From contig NZ_CALGPC010000004.1 in assembly GCF_937960835.1 (NCBI RefSeq), positions 38,191 through 102,190 on the forward strand: a stretch of 64,000 nt of DNA. The letters run 5' to 3'. Origin of the DNA: an uncultured Ferrovibrio sp. Lineage in GTDB: Bacteria > Pseudomonadota > Alphaproteobacteria > Ferrovibrionales > Ferrovibrionaceae. A program made the position numbers and the translations under genes. Positions 24,865-34,316 of this stretch are shown one piece after another. The notes under the pieces were generated by a model. That model worked only from the letters and a program-made list of their open reading frames with translations. It was not told the DNA's origin and did not search any database. How positions within the stretch are numbered: position 1 is the first letter of the stretch; every line of letters starts with the position of its first letter.

Positions 24865-25887
24865 TTAGCCCGTGATCATATGCCAAAGATCGGCAGCCTC
24901 GTCCTTCGCAACCAGTTCTCCCAGCCGACCGCTCCAGTAGCGCAAGCTGCCAAACTCGGCGCGCCAGGCCTGTATGGCGGTGGTGTGAAGCCGCAAATCG
25001 TATTCCCAGGTATAGCCGATGGCGCCATGGACCTGATGCGCCACACCAGCACAGGCCGCGCCGGCCAGGCAGGCATTGATCCTGGCCGTCGCGACCGCCA
25101 TCTCGCTGGGCTCGCCCGCACCGAGGCGGTCATAGGCCGCCTGGACCGCGAGGCGGGCTGCCGCCAGCTTGCTGGCGGCATCGGCGATCTGATGCTGCAC
25201 GGCCTGAAAGCCGGCCAGCGGTCGACCGAACTGCACCCGCGTCCTGGAATATTCGATGGCCAGTTCCAGGGCCTTGCTCGCGCCTGCAACAATCTGGGCC
25301 GAGCGCATGGCAGCGCCGCGCAACCAGAGCAGATCACTGAAGACGCCGGGCAGCATGGCCAGTGGCCGCAGCTGCTCAAAGACAACCATATCGCGGGGAT
25401 GACCTGCCAGATTGGCGGCCCGCGTCACCGATCCGCCTGCCAGGGCGACCAGCGCCACGCCATCGCGCAGCGGCAGCAATGCATGTCCGGCATGCCGCCC
25501 CCACGGCAGGTGCCGAACAATGCCGGACAGCGCGCCATCCGAAAGGCTCAGCTCCTTGCACTGGTTGGGTGCCGCAAAGGTCAGCGGCCCGGGAGGAATG
25601 GCCGCTCCGGCTTGTGCCAGTAGGGCACCAACGGCGGCAGTCTCCGGCAACGGCAAGGCGGCAGCCATGGCTGCCGAAGCCTCGACGACTGCAAGTTCCT
25701 CCTCCCAGCCGCCATCGGAGCCGCCCAGATCCGCGGGCACGGACGGCAAGGTGAAACCGTCCTGCTCCAGCGCGGGCCATAGTTCCAGCCAGGCCGCTTC
25801 GGGAGGAAGCTTCCCGCCGCAGCGCAGCGGCGAGATCGCCTCAAGCGCGTGTTGGACCGAGGCGTAGACGGGATTTTGTTCAGACAT
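24865..25887 (-). CDS. Acyl-CoA dehydrogenase, shorter subunit-like
   Basis: A 340-residue FAD flavoprotein of the acyl-CoA dehydrogenase fold with a weak N-terminal domain and a clear C-terminal bundle (YSRTRVQFGRPLAGFQAVQHQIADAA, VHGAIGYTWEYDLRLH). It abuts the second dehydrogenase gene, sharing one base. Such adjacent long/short pairs often form heteromers in steroid or terpenoid side-chain degradation. Confidence 0.87.
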   Translation of the reverse strand: MSEQNPVYASVQHALEAISPLRCGGKLPPEAAWLELWPALEQDGFTLPSVPADLGGSDGGWEEELAVVEASAAMAAALPLPETAAVGALLAQAGAAIPPGPLTFAAPNQCKELSLSDGALSGIVRHLPWGRHAGHALLPLRDGVALVALAGGSVTRAANLAGHPRDMVVFEQLRPLAMLPGVFSDLLWLRGAAMRSAQIVAGASKALELAIEYSRTRVQFGRPLAGFQAVQHQIADAASKLAAARLAVQAAYDRLGAGEPSEMAVATARINACLAGAACAGVAHQVHGAIGYTWEYDLRLHTTAIQAWRAEFGSLRYWSGRLGELVAKDEAADLWHMITG

Positions 25888-27017
25888 CAGCGCATCCCCA
25901 GGCCGCGGGCGATGATGCCGCGCAAGATCTCGCGCGCACCGCCACGAATGGAGTAGGACGGGGCATGGAGCAGGTTCTGGGCCAACAGCCGTTCATAGGA
26001 TGCCGCACTGTCCGGATCCGGCATTGCGTCCAGACAGTTCAGCAAAGCCTCGCCGATATCCTGCTCCAGACGGGAGCCAAGCTCCTTGACCAAAGCCGCT
26101 TCCAGATTCGGCAGTTTGCCTTCATCCAGCATTGCCGCCACCGAGATCGACAACGACCGCAACGCCATGAACCGGCCCGTCAGTTCTCCGAGCATCTCAG
26201 GCGGCAGTTGATGCCCGGATTGCCGCAATTGCCGCAGCAGGACAAAGGACGACATGAAGCGCTCCGGGCCGCTGCGCTCGAAGGCCAGTTCACTGGTGAC
26301 CTGCTCCCAGCCATTGCCCTCGCTGCCGATCAGCCGGTCTTCGGGCACGAAGACATCGTCGAAAGTCACTTCGTTGAATTCGTGCTCGCGCGAGATGTTG
26401 GGAATCGGCCGGATGGTCAATCCGGGCGATTTCATGTCGATGATCAGCTGCGACAGCCCCTGATGCCGCTGCGATCCCGGACTGGTGCGGCATAGCAGCA
26501 CCATGAAATGCGACCGATGCGCATTCGAGGTCCAGATCTTGCGCCCATTCACAATCCAACCGCCCTCGGTCCGGTCGGCCCTGGTCCGCAGGCTTGCAAG
26601 ATCGGATCCGCTGTCGGGCTCGCTGAGGCCGATGCAAAAGAACAATTCCGCCCTCAGGATAGCGGGAAGATAGGCCTCTTTCTGCGCCTCGGTGCCATAG
26701 CGCAGCAGCAGCGGTCCGACCTGGCGTTCGGAAATCCAGTGGGCCGCCACCGGAACGCCTGCGGCCAGCAATTCCTCCAACAGAATGAAACGCTCAAGCG
26801 CCGAACGCTCCTGCCCGCCATACTGCTTCGGCCAGGTCAGTCCAAGCAGCCCTTCTTCGGCCAGGCGACGGCTGAAGCCGGCATCGAACTGCGACCAGCA
26901 ATCGGCGCGCGGCGTCTGTGCGGCCGGATCTCTGGATAGAAAGCGGCGGATCTGCTGCCGGAAATCGCTGTAGGCCTCAAGATCGGCATTCCGGTAGGTG
27001 AAGCTGAAATGCGTCAT
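25887..27017 (-). CDS. Acyl-CoA dehydrogenase
   Basis: A 376-residue FAD enzyme with the complete fold. Motifs include LTWPKQYGGQERS, FCIGLSEPDSGSDLASLRTRAD and GRKIWTSNAHRSH in the central sheet, followed by the C-terminal helical bundle. It oxidises an acyl-CoA to the enoyl-CoA that the neighbouring hydratase would use. It directly precedes the shorter dehydrogenase and is 9 bases from a CaiB-type gene. Confidence 0.92.
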   Translation of the reverse strand: MTHFSFTYRNADLEAYSDFRQQIRRFLSRDPAAQTPRADCWSQFDAGFSRRLAEEGLLGLTWPKQYGGQERSALERFILLEELLAAGVPVAAHWISERQVGPLLLRYGTEAQKEAYLPAILRAELFFCIGLSEPDSGSDLASLRTRADRTEGGWIVNGRKIWTSNAHRSHFMVLLCRTSPGSQRHQGLSQLIIDMKSPGLTIRPIPNISREHEFNEVTFDDVFVPEDRLIGSEGNGWEQVTSELAFERSGPERFMSSFVLLRQLRQSGHQLPPEMLGELTGRFMALRSLSISVAAMLDEGKLPNLEAALVKELGSRLEQDIGEALLNCLDAMPDPDSAASYERLLAQNLLHAPSYSIRGGAREILRGIIARGLGMR

Positions 27018-27026
27018 CGCTCCCTC

Positions 27027-28172
27027 CTATGCAAGCAGTCCAGCCTGGCGCAACGAAGCCACCATGTCGGCAGTCACGCCCCAGGCGGCAAGCGCCTCGT
27101 CCGGATCGCCGCGCCGCGCCATCTGCGGCTTCGCATCATTGCCTGGCATGCGTGGCGCGGGGACCGGCTGCAGCACGCCGTCGATTTCGGTGAACGAGCC
27201 GCGGCTGACGAGGTGAGGATGATGCGGCGCTTCCGCCACCGATAATACCGGGGCCACGCAGGCATCGCTGTCGGCAAAGAGCGCAGCCCATTCATCTCGC
27301 GACCTGGTCCGCAGGCGTGCGGCGATCAGGTCGCGCACCCGCTGCTTGTCCTGCGGCGTTGCCGGAACAAGATCGCCCCCGCGCAAATCCAGCCCCAGGA
27401 TGTCGACGAAGACTTCCCGAAAGCGGGTTTCGATCGGAGCGACGGACAGATACTTGCCGTCGCTGCATTCATACACGGCATAGAAGGGATCGCTGCCATC
27501 GAGCGCATTGCTGCCGCGTTGCGTGGAAAACAATCCGGCGGCGTGGATGCCGTAAAAAATGGTCATCAGCGACAGCGCGCCATCGACCATGGCCGCATCG
27601 ACAACCTGCCCCTTTCCCGAACTGCGCGCCGAGATCAGGGCGGCCAGCACGCCCATCGCGGCATAAAGGGCGCCGCCGCCGAAATCGCCGACCAGATTCA
27701 ACGGCGGCACCGGCGGGCCGTCCTTGAGGCCAATGGCATCCAGCGCGCCGCTCAGCGCGATATAGTTGAGATCATGGCCGGCGCGGCTGCTCAGCGGCCC
27801 CTCCTGACCCCAGCCGGTGACCCTGCCATAGACGAGGCGGGGGTTGCGCTTGAAGCATTCCTGCGGCCCCAGGCCGAGGCGCTCCATGACGCCTGGCCGG
27901 AAACCCTCCAGCAGGATATCCGCCTTCTCGATCAGGGTCAGCGCCATGGCACGCCCCTCGGCAGACTTAAGATCGAGATCGATGCTCGGACGGCTGCGCA
28001 GCAGAAGGTTGTAGCGCTCCGGCTTCGGGGTTCCCATTTGCACCTTGACCATGCGGTCGATCCGCAGCACCTCGGCCCCGAGATCGGCAAGCAGCATGGC
28101 TGCCATCGGACAGGGACCGATGCCGGCGAATTCGACGACGCGAATGCCGGCGAGGACGCCCTTGCCGCTCAT
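27027..28172 (-). CDS. CaiB/BaiF-type CoA-transferase or alpha-methylacyl-CoA racemase
   Basis: A 381-residue class III CoA-transferase-fold protein. It begins GIRVVEFAGIGPCPMAAMLLADLGAEVLRID, has the aspartate-bearing VGDFGGGALYAAMG motif, and GKGQVVDAAMVDGA. The start motif with GIGPxPxA is closest to alpha-methylacyl-CoA racemase. ATG 28172 overlaps the stop of the next CaiB gene by 4 bases. Confidence 0.87.
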   Translation of the reverse strand: MSGKGVLAGIRVVEFAGIGPCPMAAMLLADLGAEVLRIDRMVKVQMGTPKPERYNLLLRSRPSIDLDLKSAEGRAMALTLIEKADILLEGFRPGVMERLGLGPQECFKRNPRLVYGRVTGWGQEGPLSSRAGHDLNYIALSGALDAIGLKDGPPVPPLNLVGDFGGGALYAAMGVLAALISARSSGKGQVVDAAMVDGALSLMTIFYGIHAAGLFSTQRGSNALDGSDPFYAVYECSDGKYLSVAPIETRFREVFVDILGLDLRGGDLVPATPQDKQRVRDLIAARLRTRSRDEWAALFADSDACVAPVLSVAEAPHHPHLVSRGSFTEIDGVLQPVPAPRMPGNDAKPQMARRGDPDEALAAWGVTADMVASLRQAGLLA

Positions 28173-29377
28173 TCCTCGGCGCCCGCCGGTTGCATGACGA
28201 CCTGGCTCGCGGTCAGCGCGGCGATGCGCTCTTGTGAGACGCCCATATCCTGCAGGATATCCCGGTAATCCGCGCCATGACGGGGAGCCGGACGGTTGTA
28301 ATCCGGTTGCGTGCGCGACCATTCCGACGGCACGCGCATGGACAGCACCCGCCCTTCGGAAGGATGCTCGCATTCGCGGAAGAAGCCGACTTCCTGCAGA
28401 TGCGGGTCGTCGAATACATCGTCCAAAGTGTAAAGCGGCGTTGCCGGGATATCGGCTTCCGCCATCACCTTGAGCCACTCGGACGTCGTGCGGGTCAGCA
28501 GGATCTTTGCGACAATGTCATAGAGCGCGTCGATATTGCGCGTGCGCAGGCCGATATCGGCAAAGCGCGGATCCTTCTCGAATGCCTCCAGATGGCCGAC
28601 GGCGCGGAAAAAGCGGCGCCATTGTTCGTCATTATAGGGCAGGATCGCGAGATATCCGTCGCTGGTAGGAAAGGGGCGACGGCTGCGCGAGAGCTGCCGC
28701 GCATATCCGGGCGGCCCGAGCGGCGGCACGAAGCCGCGGCCACCGATATGGTCGCCCAGAACCACGCTGGTCATGGTTTCGAACATCGGCACGTCAATGC
28801 GCTGCCCCTTGCCGGAGTTTTTCCGCTCATAGAGGGCCGACGCCACCACCAGCGCCGCATACATGCCGACGAAACGATCGACAACCGGGAATGGTACATA
28901 GCGCGGATCGTTGCCCGAGGACTGGCTGTACAAGGACGGGATTGCCGTCATGGCCTGAATCAGGTCGTCATAAGCCGGTCGCGTGGCGTAGCGCCCCCTC
29001 CGGCCATAGCCATAGACGCCCACATACAGCAAGGCTGGATTGACCTCGGCAAAGGCCTCGTAAGCAAGGCCCAGCTTCTCCATCACATGGGGACGCAGGT
29101 TATAGACCAGCACATCGGCCCGGCGCGCCATGTCGAGCAAAAGCTCCCGCCCCTGCGGCCGTTTCAGGTCGATGACGATGCTTCGCTTGTTGCGATTGAC
29201 CGCGAGAAAAGCCGCGCCCATGCCCTTGTGCCGCATCGGGCCGATGCCACGTACCGAATCGCCGTTGGCCGCTTCGATCTTGATGACATCGGCGCCGAAA
29301 TCGCCCAGCAGCTGCGTGGCATAAGGCCCCATCAACACCGTCGTCAAATCCAGAATTCTCACGCCAGACAGCGGCAT
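28169..29377 (-). CDS. CaiB/BaiF-type CoA-transferase
   Basis: About 402 residues with the family start GVRILDLTTVLMGPYATQLLGDFGADVIKIE, then SIVIDLKRPQGRELLLDMARRADVLV split over the nucleotide-fold domain, and the catalytic-aspartate region PFPVVDRFVGMYAAL. It probably activates an imported carboxylate by CoA transfer. ATG 29377 with GAGG upstream is preferred; ATG 29389 is possible. It is the first gene of the acyl-CoA operon, after a terminator that closes the TRAP genes. Confidence 0.88.
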   Translation of the reverse strand: MPLSGVRILDLTTVLMGPYATQLLGDFGADVIKIEAANGDSVRGIGPMRHKGMGAAFLAVNRNKRSIVIDLKRPQGRELLLDMARRADVLVYNLRPHVMEKLGLAYEAFAEVNPALLYVGVYGYGRRGRYATRPAYDDLIQAMTAIPSLYSQSSGNDPRYVPFPVVDRFVGMYAALVVASALYERKNSGKGQRIDVPMFETMTSVVLGDHIGGRGFVPPLGPPGYARQLSRSRRPFPTSDGYLAILPYNDEQWRRFFRAVGHLEAFEKDPRFADIGLRTRNIDALYDIVAKILLTRTTSEWLKVMAEADIPATPLYTLDDVFDDPHLQEVGFFRECEHPSEGRVLSMRVPSEWSRTQPDYNRPAPRHGADYRDILQDMGVSQERIAALTASQVVMQPAGAEE

Positions 29378-29395
29378 CACGCGCCTCATCGACCA

Positions 29396-29434
29396 TAAAA
29401 AATGGCCCCGGCCTGCATCAGGCAGACCGGGGCT
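29396..29434 (-). terminator. Rho-independent terminator after the TRAP genes
   Basis: On the minus strand AGCCCCGG ... CCGGGGCC forms a GC-rich stem, extended by TCTGC/GCAGG pairing, and is followed by ATTTTTT. It lies 7 bases past the dctP stop and upstream of the CoA-transferase gene. TRAP and acyl-CoA genes are therefore probably separate transcripts. Confidence 0.8.
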
Positions 29435-29440
29435 ATGCCT

Positions 29441-30464
29441 TCAGTTTGCCTTCAGGGCTTCCCTGTATTCCTTCAGCACCGCGCTGCCGGCCCGACCGCG
29501 CTTGTCGAGGTCGGCTGCCCATTTTTCGGCGACATCGGCGGTCTTGCTGGCGAATTCCGCCTTCTCTTCTGCCGAAAGCTGCAGCAGCTTCGTGCCGCCC
29601 TGCACCAAGCGATCGCGGTCTTTCGCATCGTCCTGCATGACCAGCTCGCAGTTCCGGCGTGTGTATTTTTCGCCAAGCGTGGTCATGATCTCTTGCACAT
29701 CAGCCGGGAGAGCATTCCACTTCGCCTCACTGATGAGATAGGCGGAGATCCAGCCGCCAAAATTGAGATCCGTCGTGGCGGTCTTGACCAGCGGATGCAG
29801 GTCATAGGGGAACAGGCTGGAATAGACGAACATGATGCCGTCCACGGTGCCCCGCGAAAGCGCCTCGCGGACTTCCGGGGTCGGAATCTGCACCGGGACG
29901 GATCCGAAGCGCTCCATCACCGCCGCCTTGGCCGAGCCGGTGACGCGGATCTTCATGCCCTGCAGATCCTTCAGGCCATTGATCTGCTTGCCCGTGAAGA
30001 CCTGATACGGGGGGCAGGTTCTGCACCAGGATCGGCCGCACCTTGTTGGCTTCGAAGTCGAGCCTGCGCAGCTGACTGTTTTGGTTGACCACCTTGTAAT
30101 AGGCCATCGCGCCGTTGCAGCCGACCGCCTCGGGCAGCGGAAGCTCGGCCACCGGCGACAGCGGCATCTTGTCCGGCACGATCGAAGGGACGACATAGGC
30201 GATGTCGGTCACGCCGGACTGCGCCAGCATCAGCATGTCCTTCAGCTTGCCGAGCTGTTCGGCCGGGTAATGCTCGAACTTGACCTTGCCGCCGGTCTTC
30301 TCGGTCACTTCCTCCATCCAGGGCTTGGTCATGTAGCGCGTGACATAGTGTCCGGCGGGAAATGAATCGGCCACCTTCAAGGTGATCTGCGCCTGTGCAT
30401 TGGCCGACCATGTTGCGGCCAGAGCCAGGCCAAGAATGGCCGTCGTTGTCAAAGCGGGCTTCAC
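29441..30464 (-). pseudogene. TRAP transporter substrate-binding protein DctP, frameshifted
   Basis: The first part (30464 to about 30015) encodes a signal peptide and the DctP start (ITLKVADSFPAGHYVTRYMTKPWMEEV). The second part, in another frame, encodes YQVFTGKQINGLKDLQGMKIRVTG and the rest to 29441. The switch falls at a run of six C near 30011-30016, as if one base were gained or lost. If real, the importer has no binding protein. A sequencing error is equally possible, because both halves are otherwise undamaged. Confidence 0.85.
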
Positions 30465-30494
30465 GATAGCGTTCCTCCTATTCCTTCTTGTTGG

Positions 30495-31784
30495 CTATTG
30501 CATGTTCTGCGGCAGCCAGAGCACCAGGCCGGGTACTGCGGCGAGCAGGATCAGCACGAGGATATGCGCGACGATGTGCGGCACGACGCCCGCAAACACA
30601 GTCCGCAGCGGCATTCCCGTGGTTTTCGACACTACGAAGACATTCAGGCCGACGGGCGGCGTCACCATGCCAAGTTCGGCCGTCACCACGACAATGACGC
30701 CGAACCAGATCGGGTCGAAGCCAAGTGCCTTGATGACTGGCAGCACGATCGGCACGGTGAGGATCAGGATCGCCGCCTGGTCCATCACGCAGCCGAGCAG
30801 GATATAGCCGAACAGTATGATCGCCAGGATCACATAAGGATCGAGCGGCAGGGTGGAGACCCACGTCACGATCGAATAGGTGGTACGGGTCAGGGTGAAG
30901 AAGTAGCCGAAAATATGCGCGCCGATGATGATCAGCAGGATCATGCAGGTGGTCTGCACGGCGCGCGAGCAGGCGTTGACGAAGCCCTCTCGGGTGAAAT
31001 CGGGGCTGCGCAGAGCCAAAAGGAGTGCGCCCGCCGCGCCAATGGCAGAGGCCTCGGTCGGTGTTGCCAGTCCGGTATAGATGCAGACCGTAATCAGGCC
31101 GAAGAGCAGCAGCATCGGCCCGAGTTCCTTGAGCACTCGCAGCTTCGCCGCCCAGCTGGCCGAGGATGCCCTCGGCGCCGCTTCTTTGTCGATCAGCACT
31201 ACGCCCCAGACCGTCAGCATGATGGCTGCCGTCACGATCAGTCCGGGAATGACGCCGGCGATCAGCAGCTTGCCGACGCTGATATCGGCGATTACGCCGT
31301 AGAGCACGAGGGCCACGCTGGGCGGGATCAGCATCGCAAGCGTCCCCGATATGGCGACCACGCCACTGGCCAGCTTGGGATCGTAGCCCTGCCTGAGCAT
31401 CGCCGGCAGGCTGGTCGAGGCCAATGTCGCTGCCGAGGCCGTGCTCGAGCCCGAGATGGCGCCGAAGCCAGCGCCGGCCAAAGCTGTGGCCATGGCCAGT
31501 CCGCCGCGCAGCCGTCCGACCCAGAGCGCAGCGGCATTGAACAGGCCATTGGCGATGCCGCTGAGGATGACGAACTCCGCCATCAGGATGAACATCGGGA
31601 TGGAGACAAGCTCGTATGAATTGACGCTGGACAGCGTCGTGGTCTGCAGAATCCCCGACAACACGCTCCAGCCGCCGAGCATGTAAAGGCCGAGCGCGCC
31701 GGCGATGCCGAGCGCGAAGGCCACCGGCACCCCGAGGATCAGCATCGCAGCCAATGCCAGAGTCGCGATCAAGACGAGGCTCAT
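30495..31784 (-). CDS. TRAP transporter large permease DctM
   Basis: A 429-residue protein with about twelve hydrophobic segments typical of DctM. It includes ELVSIPMFILMAEFVILSGIAN, the GSSTASAATLASTSLPAML motif and the C-terminal VTAELGMVTPPVGLNVFVV. It imports carboxylates with sodium together with DctQ and DctP. It overlaps dctQ by 4 bases. Confidence 0.93.
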   Translation of the reverse strand: MSLVLIATLALAAMLILGVPVAFALGIAGALGLYMLGGWSVLSGILQTTTLSSVNSYELVSIPMFILMAEFVILSGIANGLFNAAALWVGRLRGGLAMATALAGAGFGAISGSSTASAATLASTSLPAMLRQGYDPKLASGVVAISGTLAMLIPPSVALVLYGVIADISVGKLLIAGVIPGLIVTAAIMLTVWGVVLIDKEAAPRASSASWAAKLRVLKELGPMLLLFGLITVCIYTGLATPTEASAIGAAGALLLALRSPDFTREGFVNACSRAVQTTCMILLIIIGAHIFGYFFTLTRTTYSIVTWVSTLPLDPYVILAIILFGYILLGCVMDQAAILILTVPIVLPVIKALGFDPIWFGVIVVVTAELGMVTPPVGLNVFVVSKTTGMPLRTVFAGVVPHIVAHILVLILLAAVPGLVLWLPQNMQ

Positions 31785-32320
31785 TGGCTATGGCCTCCCA
31801 CCGCCGCATCGCGATCAAGGTCGTCTGGCGATTGGAACACCTGATAGATCAGACGCAACACGAAGAAGGTCAGGCCCAGGGCGACCATTGCGTAAATGGG
31901 CCAGGTGATCCACACCCTGGGGCCGATGATCTCTTCGCCGGTCTCAATGGCGATGCTGCTCTTCTGCACATAGAGATGCCAGGTCGCAGCAAAAAGGACG
32001 GTCGCGACTAGGTTCCCGAGTCGGAAGAGCAAGCGGCGGCCGCGCGCCGGCAAAAGCTGCACCAGCAGATCGACGGCAATATTGCCCTGGCAGCGCTGGA
32101 CATAGCCCAGCGGCAGGAAGAACAATGCTGGCATCAGATAAAGGCCGATGAAATCGTAGGCCCAGGCCAGCGGTGCGTTGGCGACGTAGCGCAGCACCAC
32201 GTCGCAGGCGATGATCACCATGATCAGCAGCAAGGCGGCGATGCCAACGGCCCTTGCTGCATCCTCGCAGAAGCGGATGACCCTGCTCACACGTTTCTCC
32301 CAGGTATTTTTCGACATCAT
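31781..32320 (-). CDS. TRAP transporter small permease DctQ
   Basis: A 179-residue membrane protein with four hydrophobic segments. The DctQ signature is visible in VVLRYVANAPLAWAYDFIGLYL and the following FLPLGYVQRCQGNIAVDLL. It is the first gene of the dctQMP set. The AT-rich segment upstream (32321-32410) likely contains the promoter. Confidence 0.9.
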   Translation of the reverse strand: MMSKNTWEKRVSRVIRFCEDAARAVGIAALLLIMVIIACDVVLRYVANAPLAWAYDFIGLYLMPALFFLPLGYVQRCQGNIAVDLLVQLLPARGRRLLFRLGNLVATVLFAATWHLYVQKSSIAIETGEEIIGPRVWITWPIYAMVALGLTFFVLRLIYQVFQSPDDLDRDAAVGGHSQ

Positions 32321-32500
32321 GGCTATTCTTTCAGAATATGGAAAGAGAATTCTGATATCTTTGTAACTGTTTGTTTTAAATCACTTTTCATATAAGAATT
32401 TTATTTTAACGGGTGCATTTAGCCGGGTTTGTCCCTTAAAGTAGTCGCGCGATGCGTCAGGAAGGGGGGCAAGCATGAAATCGCCGTTCGCCCTGAACGG
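32321..32500. promoter_or_regulatory. AT-rich upstream region of the TRAP operon; island boundary
   Basis: Bases 32330-32412 are much richer in A/T than the surroundings and hold several TATA-like boxes on the minus strand. This fits the promoter for dctQMP. Base composition and gene content change here: to the right lies the toxin-antitoxin island. Confidence 0.5.
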
Positions 32501-32713
32501 CTCGAAGCCATCTTCGAGCTGGAGTCCCTGACCAAGCCTCGTCTACGCGATGAAGCTGGCGAAATAAGGCTCATGCCGCAGAAGGACCGGATCAGCGGCC
32601 CGGCACGAACGTCATCATGGCGGCTTTCACCCACCTCAATCCCGATGGGAGCCGGTTTACCGACGGGACCTGTGGCGTGTTCTACGCGGCCAACATCCTC
32701 GACACGGCCATCG
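32501..32713 (+). pseudogene. Partial duplicate of the RES-domain toxin gene
   Basis: This 213-base segment is nearly identical to 35337-35550 inside the intact RES toxin gene. It differs by scattered substitutions and one missing base (GGCCC-GGCAC), which destroys the frame. Neither the start nor the end of the toxin is present. It marks a past duplication or recombination about 2.8 kb from the intact copy. Confidence 0.85.
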
Positions 32714-32841
32714 GAGCACATCCATCTGGAGCGGCGAGGGTCGGGTGGCCTCTCCTCAGAAACTCATGGGGACCGATTTCCGCGACGACTGCGTGATCTT
32801 TCAGGAGGGGCTGAGCAACCACAAACTATTTGGGGGATTTC

Positions 32842-33051
32842 ATGAATGACTGTTGCACCAGAAAACCTGATGATCGTGAAGCAGCATGCTGCTGCCTACC
32901 CCGCCTTTACGGAATCGATGATTCGCGGGTGGATTTCAATGTGGATAGAAATGGCTTCAATGTCTGCATCATCCGTATTGGCGGACGGGTGCTGATTGAG
33001 CGTGCGGCCTTCGAGCACTGGCTGGAGGCGCACCGTGTCGCAACGCGCTAG
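32842..33051 (+). CDS. Small excisionase-like helix-turn-helix protein
   Basis: A 69-residue protein. The C-terminal half (FNVCIIRIGGRVLIERAAFEHWLEAHR) matches the winged segment of excisionase/HTH-17 proteins. The usual N-terminal helix-turn-helix is poorly kept and cysteine-rich instead. ATG 32842 has GGGGGA upstream. It may be a decayed mobile-element regulator. Confidence 0.5.
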   Translation: MNDCCTRKPDDREAACCCLPRLYGIDDSRVDFNVDRNGFNVCIIRIGGRVLIERAAFEHWLEAHRVATR

Positions 33052-33065
33052 CCGGCCGACGCCCT

Positions 33066-34316
33066 TTAGGCGAGCGCCTTCCTGGCGTCCTCGTGCTCGA
33101 AGGCCGATGCCATGCGCTCGATCTCGCGCGATGATATGCCCAGCCTTACAGCCTCGCCTCGCCAGTCGGCAACAGCATGTGCGACCTGCCGAGCAATATC
33201 CTTCGCCTCCCCCTGCCTGAGGCCGTAGTAGTCGGCCGTGCTAAGCGCCAACTCGAAGGAAGCCGTAGGATCATCCATGTCGATGGCCGTGGAGAGGATG
33301 CGCGGGCGAATGTCCACGGGCACAGGATTGAGATCGTAGGCGGGCGACAGTCGCCAGCCCTCATAGCTGCAATACAGGAACCCATAATTCCGCAGGTGGT
33401 CGTCGGTATTGGAGATGAGGACGCTGAACACGATCCGCCGCCAGAGCTGGGCAAGATCGTCCTTGGTCGCGGCCCCGTATTGCCGCAGAGCATCGGCGAT
33501 CTCCAGGTAGGAATGTTGTTCGTTGTCGTTAGCGCCCAACATGCTCATGGCGGACAGGAACGGGATACGCGCACCACCGGCGCGGTCGAAGCGGCGAATG
33601 AGAATGACAGGCTTGCCGCCGATGCGCTCGATACGCCAACTCGGCACGGCAATCCCTGCCTTCTCAGCCAGTGACAGAGCGACGCCCTCCCATAGGACCA
33701 CGCTGATGTCGTCCTGCTTGTGCGGGAACTTGGCCAGCGCCAGGTGGCCGTCATGGTCGCGGACGGATGCCTTGGGGCGTGCACCACCCAAGGATGAGCC
33801 TGGCACGATCAGCAGTCGCAGATCTTCGTCATCCTCTTCCTCATTGGCAAGCCGCTCGGCTGCGGACAGCAAGCGGGGCAGTTCGATCAGCGGCGGAATC
33901 CGCACACCGTTTTCCGGGGCCAGAAACGGCCCATCCAGGTCGGACTTGAACCGCAAGGCTCCCTGACGCGCCACATCGTCCACCATCAGCAAGAAATCTG
34001 CCTCAAACAGCGTGCGGGGCATCTGTCCTTCCCGCTCGGCACGGCGACGTTCGGCACGGCGCATGAGCACGCGCCCCCAACGGTCGGAGGCAGAATCACC
34101 AATCGCGCCAAAGAGGGTTTTCTCCGGTGGCGTATGGAATGGCCCCGGCGCAAGCGCGAATGCGGGCTCCAGCGCAAAGCGCTCCGGGTGAACGCGCCAT
34201 GAAGGATCATACTCAAAGGTGGCGCTCTCGCGCCCCTTGCGGATACGCGACCACAGGCGGCCGACCAGGATCGGCTTCCCTTGAAGGTCGATGTAGACGA
34301 ACATCTCGCGGTTCAT
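33066..34316 (-). CDS. hipA: HipA-family serine/threonine kinase toxin
   Basis: A 416-residue HipA homologue. It has a short N-terminal couple domain (VGRLWSRIRKGRESATFEYDP), the GSSLGGARPKA phosphate-loop region, the catalytic NTDDHLRNYGFLY and the metal-binding SPAYDLNPVP. HipA kinases phosphorylate a tRNA synthetase and halt translation, which gives dormancy. The stop of the antitoxin gene coincides with its start, so the pair is translationally coupled. Confidence 0.92.
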   Translation of the reverse strand: MNREMFVYIDLQGKPILVGRLWSRIRKGRESATFEYDPSWRVHPERFALEPAFALAPGPFHTPPEKTLFGAIGDSASDRWGRVLMRRAERRRAEREGQMPRTLFEADFLLMVDDVARQGALRFKSDLDGPFLAPENGVRIPPLIELPRLLSAAERLANEEEDDEDLRLLIVPGSSLGGARPKASVRDHDGHLALAKFPHKQDDISVVLWEGVALSLAEKAGIAVPSWRIERIGGKPVILIRRFDRAGGARIPFLSAMSMLGANDNEQHSYLEIADALRQYGAATKDDLAQLWRRIVFSVLISNTDDHLRNYGFLYCSYEGWRLSPAYDLNPVPVDIRPRILSTAIDMDDPTASFELALSTADYYGLRQGEAKDIARQVAHAVADWRGEAVRLGISSREIERMASAFEHEDARKALA

